Below are positions 59,736-64,000 of a stretch of DNA of 64,000 bases, in pieces. The notes under the pieces were generated by a model, which had not been told where the DNA came from, did not search any database, and worked only from the letters and a program-made list of their open reading frames with translations. The position numbers were made by a program, and so were the translations under genes. Numbering within the stretch: position 1 is the stretch's first letter; each line of letters starts with the position of its first letter. The DNA comes from Pseudomonas sp. Z8(2022) (lineage in GTDB: Bacteria; Pseudomonadota; Gammaproteobacteria; Pseudomonadales; Pseudomonadaceae): the NCBI RefSeq assembly GCF_025837155.1, contig NZ_CP107549.1:2356001-2420000 (forward strand), read 5' to 3'.

Positions 59736-60137
59736 ATGATCCGCATTCATAACAGCAAGGGCCTGCAGCAGCAGATCGATATAGGAGCTCATCAACTCCT
59801 CGGCGATGTGTCGCCCGAACTCGGTGGCGACGGTGCCGGCCCCGACCCACATGATCTGTTCGACGCTTCGATCGGCACCTGCAAGGCCATGACCCTGCTG
59901 CTCTACGCGCGTCAGCGCGGCCTGCCGCTCGAAGGCATAGACGTCAGCGTCGAACGTGATGACAGCGAAGAACGCGAAGGCAACTACCGCCTGATCGTGG
60001 AGCTGTCGCTCAAGGGACCGCTGGACGACGCGCAGCGCCAGCAACTGCTGCGCATCGCCGACAGATGTCCGATCCACAAGCTGATGACCAGCACCGACAT
60101 CCAGGTACAAACCCGCCTGACCGGAGCCCAAGCATGA
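59736..60137 (+). CDS. OsmC family protein
   Basis: This 133-aa protein belongs to the OsmC/Ohr superfamily of thiol peroxidases. The two cysteines are Cys49 (DASIGTCKAMTLLLYARQRG) and Cys111 (RIADRCPIHKLMTS), at the expected family positions. It is closest to the YhfA-like group rather than Ohr; the peroxide substrate is unproven. The stop codon overlaps the start of the pirin gene by 4 nt (ATGA), so the two are coupled. Confidence 0.9.
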   Translation: MIRIHNSKGLQQQIDIGAHQLLGDVSPELGGDGAGPDPHDLFDASIGTCKAMTLLLYARQRGLPLEGIDVSVERDDSEEREGNYRLIVELSLKGPLDDAQRQQLLRIADRCPIHKLMTSTDIQVQTRLTGAQA

Positions 60138-60994
60138 GCGAGCTGCAGCTTATTCACCCGCGCGCCGAAGACATCGCCGGCCAGCCGATCCTGCGTCCCC
60201 TGCCCTCGGCGCGTTTTCGCAGCATCGGCCCCTTCGTCTTCTTCGATCACATGCTCGAGCAGGACTACCCGGCCGGCAGCGGCCTGAACATTGCGCAGCA
60301 TCCGCATATCGGCCTGTCCACCCTCACCTACCTGTTCGAAGGCCAGTTGCAGCACAAGGACAGCCTGGGCTCCGATCAACTGGTTGGCCCCGGCGACGTG
60401 AGCTGGATGACCGCCGGACGCGCGGTGGCTCATGTGGAACGTACACCGCCCGAGCAGCTCGGGCAGAACAAGCGCGCGCACGGCCTGCAGGTCTGGCTGG
60501 CGTTGCCGGAAGCCGAGGAACTGTGCGAGCCGTCTTACAGCTACCACCCTGCCGAGTCGCTGCCGCGCAGCGATGCCATGGGGGTGCAGATCACCCTGAT
60601 CGCCGGCAACGGCTTCTGCCTGGAATCGCCAGTACCGGTTCGCTCACCGACACTCTACGCCGACCTGCGCCTGGCCGCTGGTGCCAGCCTGCTGATCCCG
60701 GACGAGCACAGCGAACGCGCCCTGTACCTGATCGACGGCGAAGCCGAGCTGGACGGCGAAAAGCTGCCTGCTCACGCCATGGCGGTGATTCCGGCGGGTG
60801 AAACGCCACTGCTCAGCGCCTGCGGCGAGTGCCACCTGGCGCTGATCGGCGGCGAGCCCATTGGCCCGAGGCGGATGAACTGGAACTTCGTCGCCAGCAC
60901 CGCGGAGCTGATCGACCAGGCGCGCCAGCGTTGGACGGCCGGGGACTGGCCGCAGGTGCCTGGCGAAACCACACGCATCGAACTGCCACGCTGA
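60134..60994 (+). CDS. Pirin family protein
   Basis: This 286-aa bicupin of the pirin family carries metal-ligand residues His56 and His58 (QHPHIGLSTLTYLFEG), His100 and Glu102 (TAGRAVAHVERTPPEQ). The C-terminal cupin includes ALYLIDGEAELDGEKLPAHA and ALIGGEPIGPRRMNWNFVAS. Some bacterial pirins are quercetin dioxygenases; others bind partners such as pyruvate dehydrogenase subunits. The frame is open upstream inside the osmC-like gene, but the ATG giving MSELQLIHPRAEDIAG fits the family. Its coupling to a peroxidase suggests a shared redox-stress role (inference). Confidence 0.9.
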   Translation: MSELQLIHPRAEDIAGQPILRPLPSARFRSIGPFVFFDHMLEQDYPAGSGLNIAQHPHIGLSTLTYLFEGQLQHKDSLGSDQLVGPGDVSWMTAGRAVAHVERTPPEQLGQNKRAHGLQVWLALPEAEELCEPSYSYHPAESLPRSDAMGVQITLIAGNGFCLESPVPVRSPTLYADLRLAAGASLLIPDEHSERALYLIDGEAELDGEKLPAHAMAVIPAGETPLLSACGECHLALIGGEPIGPRRMNWNFVASTAELIDQARQRWTAGDWPQVPGETTRIELPR

Positions 60995-61053
60995 AATCGT
61001 ACCCTGGAACACTGGCGCCAGACGGCGCCTGTCAACCGCAAAGGACTGCCCTC

Positions 61054-61866
61054 TTGCTCTTGTCTCGCTCTCTCTCAGGTCTTCTGTTGCTGCCCACGCT
61101 GGCCCTCGCCGATCCAGCCAGTTTCGAACCTGTACCCGGGTAGCACGCCCAGGTACAACAGCGAGGCGAACGCTATTTTCTGCAGCAACCCGACGGCAGC
61201 AGCCTCGAACTGAGCGTTCCCGAAGGCAACGATGCAAAGGCGCCAAGCTTCGTGAACGAGGACTACGATTTCGACGGCCACCCGGATCTGGCGATCAGCG
61301 TGCCAGTCGGGATGGTCAACTCCGCCTACCACGTTTATCTCTACCGCCCGACGCTGCGTCGCTTCGAGCAGTTACAGATGCCGTCGGCGCTGATGGAGCG
61401 CGCCAATTGCTCGTGGCTGTCGGAGCTGCAGCCCGACAATGAAGAGCGGGCGCTCTACAGCCACTGTCGCAGCGGACCGCGCTGGTATTACGACGCCTAT
61501 CGCTTTGATGAGTCGGGCACCCCGTGGCTGTACAAGACCCTGTACCTCAACCAGGGCCACGACCCGGAGCTCCCGGTGTTCTTCCCGGTGTTCGAGAAGA
61601 CGTTCGACCCTCAGGGCAGGATCGTCGCCAGTCGCGCTCTCGATGACGATCAGCAGCCGCAGACCTGGACCGTGCCCAACGCACGACTGTATCTCCACGA
61701 ACGGCCGGATGGCGCAAGTCGCACCAGGGCCTACCTGATCGAGGGTGACGTCTGCGAGGTGCTGGATCAGCAAGGAAACTGGCTGCTGATCCACTACGCA
61801 TCGCGCAAGGGCCCGCTGCAGCGCTGGGTGTCTCTCGCAGCTGCATACGAGTTGCGACAGCCCTGA
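61054..61866 (+). pseudogene. Secreted XAC2610-like/SH3-type protein interrupted by an in-frame TAG
   Basis: From a TTG with AAAGGA upstream, the frame encodes a clean signal peptide (MLLSRSLSGLLLLPTLALA) and ten mature residues, then meets TAG at 61141-61143 (codon 30). It then stays open for 240 more codons to a normal stop. The downstream part has an acidic, EF-hand-like DYDFDGHPDLAI, a beta-rich middle (SAYHVYLYRPTLRRFEQLQM) resembling XAC2610/FG-GAP-type proteins, and a C-terminal SH3-like segment (LYLHERPDGASRTRAYLIEG). A CAG-to-TAG change would explain it. An internal GTG at 61252 could start a leaderless version, but that is unlikely to be functional. Confidence 0.7.
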
Positions 61867-61901
61867 GCCAGGCCGGTCATACGACAGACAGGCGCGCATG
61901 A

Positions 61902-61931
61902 AAAGGGCTGCACCCAATGGCGGCAGCCTTT
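61902..61931. terminator. Hairpin between convergent genes
   Basis: A GGCTGC/GCAGCC stem is extended by AAA/TTT pairs with one bulge; loop of 11 nt. It lies between the interrupted secreted protein gene and the convergent dienelactone hydrolase gene. Confidence 0.55.
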
Positions 61932-61956
61932 CACCTAACGCCGTGATGCCGGGTTG

Positions 61957-62745
61957 TCACTGCTCGGCGAATACCTCGTCGAACAGATCGTTCATCGCCT
62001 TGAATGCCCGTGCAGCCACTACCGGATGATATTCGTTGCGTCCCGGCATATTGGCCTTGGGGTTGGTGAACGAATGCACCGCGCCGCCATAGCTGACCAG
62101 CTGCCAATCCACCTTGGCGGCCTTCATCTCGGCGATGAAGCCATCGACCTGCTCCTGCGGTACCGCCGGGTCATCCGCGCCATGCAGCACCAGTACTGGC
62201 GCCTTGATGTTCTTGGCATCGGCCGGGTTGGGCGTGTCCAGATTGCCGTGGAAGGACACGAAACCCTTCAGCGGCGCGCCCGAGCGGGCCAGTTCCAGCA
62301 CCGTACCGCCACCGAAGCAGAAGCCGATGGCGCCGAGCCGGTCAACGTCCAGTGCCACCTCGCCGCTCTGTGCCTTGAGCACATCGACCGCTGCCTGGGC
62401 ACGCTTGCGCATCAGCGGGCGGTCGGCGCGCACCTTGCCGGCTGCGGCGCCCGCCTCTTCGGCGTTAGTAGGGCGAATGGAGTTGCCGTACATGTCGGCG
62501 ACGAACACCACATACTTGTCGCCTGCGGCTCGAGCAGCCTTGGCCACGGTGTCCTCGTTCACGCCCATCCAGCTGGGCACGGCGAGCAGCCCCGGACGAG
62601 GCGCGGTCACCGAATCGTCGTAGACCAGCACACCTTCGAAGGCTTCGCCATCGATCTTGTAAGGAACCGGCTTGGTCACGACTGCCGCATCGGCAAGACC
62701 GGCGAACGCGGCGCACAAAAGGGGAACCAGTGTCTTCTTCTGCAT
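61957..62745 (-). CDS. Exported dienelactone hydrolase family protein
   Basis: This 262-aa alpha/beta hydrolase of the dienelactone hydrolase family has an N-terminal signal peptide (MQKKTLVPLLCAAFAGLADA). The nucleophile is a cysteine, Cys143 in AIGFCFGGGTVLELA. The aspartate is D191 or D192 (LHGADDPAVP) and the histidine His224 (GGAVHSFTNPKA). A periplasmic location is unusual for the catabolic enzyme, so this is probably a general hydrolase. The 94 nt between it and the HD-GYP gene contains no clear terminator. Confidence 0.88.
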   Translation of the reverse strand: MQKKTLVPLLCAAFAGLADAAVVTKPVPYKIDGEAFEGVLVYDDSVTAPRPGLLAVPSWMGVNEDTVAKAARAAGDKYVVFVADMYGNSIRPTNAEEAGAAAGKVRADRPLMRKRAQAAVDVLKAQSGEVALDVDRLGAIGFCFGGGTVLELARSGAPLKGFVSFHGNLDTPNPADAKNIKAPVLVLHGADDPAVPQEQVDGFIAEMKAAKVDWQLVSYGGAVHSFTNPKANMPGRNEYHPVVAARAFKAMNDLFDEVFAEQ

Positions 62746-62839
62746 GGTAAGGACCTGCCCTTCAATGGTAGGCCCCTAACAATAGCCGCGTACAATGCGA
62801 TCGCCAAATGGCCAATGCAGCAGTTTCAGACAGAAGGTT

Positions 62840-63844
62840 TCAAGCCACAGGCCGTTCGTCCCAGCGTTCCTTGATGAGCAGGATTTCCGGCAGGCAGCCG
62901 ATGAACAGCTCGACCAGGCGCGGATCGAAATGACGTCCGCTCTGTTCACGCAGATAGGCTACTGCCTGCTCCACCGGCCAGGCCGGCTTGTAGGGCCGCA
63001 CGCTGGTCAGCGCGTCGAATACGTCGGCAATGGCGACGATACGCCCCTCAAGGGGAATCTCTTCACCGCTCAGGCCATTGGGATAACCACTGCCATCCCA
63101 CTTCTCATGGTGCGACAGGGCAATCCGTTGCGCGGTGCGCAGCAGCCCGGAACTGTGCTCGCCGATGATCCGTGCACCGATCTCGACGTGCTGACGCATC
63201 ACCTGCCACTCCTGGTCGTCGAGCTTGCCTGGCTTGCGCAGTACCGCATCGGGAATGCCGATCTTGCCGACATCATGCATCGGCGCAGCGTTCAGCAGTT
63301 CCTCGGCGGCGCTCTCGCTGAATCCGGCGGCCAGCGCCAGGACCTTGGCAAAATGACTCATGCGGATCACGTGCAGACCGGTCTCGTTGTCCTTGTATTC
63401 CGCCGCCATACCCAGGCGCTGGACGATCTGCAGACGGGTCTGCTTGAGCTCTTCAACACGCACCAGCGAAAGATGAGTGCGCACGCGAGCGCGCACGATG
63501 GGTGGGCTGACCGGCTTGGTGATGTAGTCCACCGCCCCAACTTCGAAGCCACGGGTTTCATCGGCGACATCCCCCAGGGCTGTGACGAAAATCACCGGTA
63601 TCGACTGCAGCCGAGGATTGGCCTTGAGCTTCTCGCACACCTCATAGCCGGTCATGCCCGGCATCATCACATCCAGCAGGATCAGCTCGGGCAGCTCGCG
63701 CTCGGCCATCTCCAGCGCACGTGCGCCTTCCTTGGCAAACAGCAGGCGATAGTCGTCCTGCAGGATATGGCGTAGTACCTGCAGGTTGGTGGGTTCGTCA
63801 TCGACCAGCAGCAACAGCGGGCGGGTATCGGCAACCGGAGTCAT
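62840..63844 (-). CDS. HD-GYP response regulator (cyclic-di-GMP phosphodiesterase)
   Basis: This 334-aa response regulator has an N-terminal receiver domain (LLLVDDEPTNLQVLRHIL, phosphoacceptor Asp58 in ELILLDVMMPGMTGYE, Lys110 in YITKPVS) and an HD-GYP output domain. His190-Asp191 form the HD motif (APMHDVGKIGIPD), followed by HHEKWDGSGYPNGLSGEEIP (His245/His246, GYP at 253-255) and AIADVFDALTSVRPYK. All key residues are present, so it is probably an active c-di-GMP phosphodiesterase. The ATG overlaps by 4 nt the stop of the upstream HPt-ending protein, indicating a matched two-component pair. Confidence 0.93.
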   Translation of the reverse strand: MTPVADTRPLLLLVDDEPTNLQVLRHILQDDYRLLFAKEGARALEMAERELPELILLDVMMPGMTGYEVCEKLKANPRLQSIPVIFVTALGDVADETRGFEVGAVDYITKPVSPPIVRARVRTHLSLVRVEELKQTRLQIVQRLGMAAEYKDNETGLHVIRMSHFAKVLALAAGFSESAAEELLNAAPMHDVGKIGIPDAVLRKPGKLDDQEWQVMRQHVEIGARIIGEHSSGLLRTAQRIALSHHEKWDGSGYPNGLSGEEIPLEGRIVAIADVFDALTSVRPYKPAWPVEQAVAYLREQSGRHFDPRLVELFIGCLPEILLIKERWDERPVA

Positions 63845-64000
63845 GATGGAGTGTTTTCCTCGTCCTGCAGATGCAGCAACAGTTGAGCGAGTAGTCGCAG
63901 TGCCTGGTCGAAATCGAAATCGTCCAGCGCCTGACGCAAATCTTTCAGCAGACCGACAGCGGAAGTGCCGCGTACAGCCCGCTCCAGCGCTTCCAGAGCG
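63841..64000 (-). CDS. C-terminal end of a protein with an HPt-like domain, probably a hybrid sensor kinase
   Basis: Only the last 52 codons are in the window. The frame on the minus strand reads ALEALERAVRGTSAVGLLKD, then LRQALDDFDFDQALRLLAQL, and ends LHLQDEENTPS. The pattern of a helix followed by LDDFDFDQALRLL resembles the last helices of histidine phosphotransfer domains at the ends of hybrid kinases. The stop codon lies within the start of the HD-GYP regulator gene (ATGA), which it presumably phosphorylates. The rest of the gene is outside the window. Confidence 0.65.
   Translation of the reverse strand, partial: ALEALERAVRGTSAVGLLKDLRQALDDFDFDQALRLLAQLLLHLQDEENTPS

Overview
The window is GC-rich chromosomal DNA from a Pseudomonas (sensu lato). 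Gene content and order match neighbourhoods known from P. aeruginosa: nuoLMN; muxABC-opmB; tpx; tamA-tamB; xthA-TerC-acyl-CoA dehydrogenase-LysR; MoxR-DUF58-TgpA; selD-mnmH; gpsA-hybrid kinase-fabA-fabB-chemoreceptor. Here these blocks are joined in one stretch. I see no rRNA, tRNA, insertion sequence, prophage, CRISPR array or recognisable defence island, so this is essentially core genome. The species cannot be fixed from the sequence alone.

Layout. 1-3.8 kb: end of the complex I operon (nuoL partial, nuoM, nuoN) with a strong terminator. 3.8-5.9 kb: a frameshifted trans-aconitate methyltransferase and an orphan TRAP solute receptor (dctP) behind a textbook sigma-54 promoter. 5.9-14.8 kb: tripartite RND efflux operon muxA-muxB-muxC-opmB on the minus strand. 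15-21.8 kb: thiol peroxidase, then the TamA/TamB outer-membrane assembly pair and a GNAT acetyltransferase. 21.9-25.6 kb: exonuclease III, a phosphate-binding/OmpA fusion, a TerC-type membrane protein and a 57-residue ORF. 25.6-30 kb: acyl-CoA dehydrogenase divergent from a LysR regulator, DoxX, and an MltF-like lytic transglycosylase. 30-34 kb: TatD, a chemoreceptor, an Mpo1-like protein with a structured leader, and a thioesterase. 34-38 kb: MoxR/DUF58/TgpA operon. 38-45.5 kb: a second chemoreceptor, flavin reductase-like protein and lipoprotein, mnmH-selD, a patatin and an AI-2E-family permease. 45.5-50.6 kb: DUF4892 protein, two alpha/beta hydrolases, hotdog thioesterase and acyl-CoA ligase. 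50.7-58.4 kb: sixA, DUF4389, gpsA, hybrid kinase, fabA-fabB and a sigma-28-driven chemoreceptor. 58.5-64 kb: amidohydrolase, OsmC, pirin, a secreted protein interrupted by an amber codon, dienelactone hydrolase, and an HD-GYP response regulator coupled to an HPt-ending protein cut by the window edge.

Functional themes are respiration and envelope assembly (nuo, tamAB, opmB, lytic transglycosylase, TgpA), lipid metabolism (fabAB, gpsA, acyl-CoA ligase, acyl-CoA dehydrogenase, thioesterases) and signalling (three chemoreceptors, hybrid kinase, HD-GYP, SixA). Many adjacent genes overlap by 4 nt (ATGA) or 1 nt (TGATG), implying translational coupling.

The most interesting material is regulatory or degenerate rather than a new gene cassette. 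It includes a near-identical 16-bp palindrome on both sides of dctP, and RBS-containing hairpins ahead of the Mpo1-like gene and of a 32-codon ORF. A sigma-28 promoter fires into a terminator-like hairpin in a chemoreceptor leader. Long palindromic operators precede the acyl-CoA ligase and fabA. Two genes appear recently broken: a frameshift in tam and an in-frame TAG in a secreted SH3-type protein. I did not find a convincing undescribed multi-gene system.
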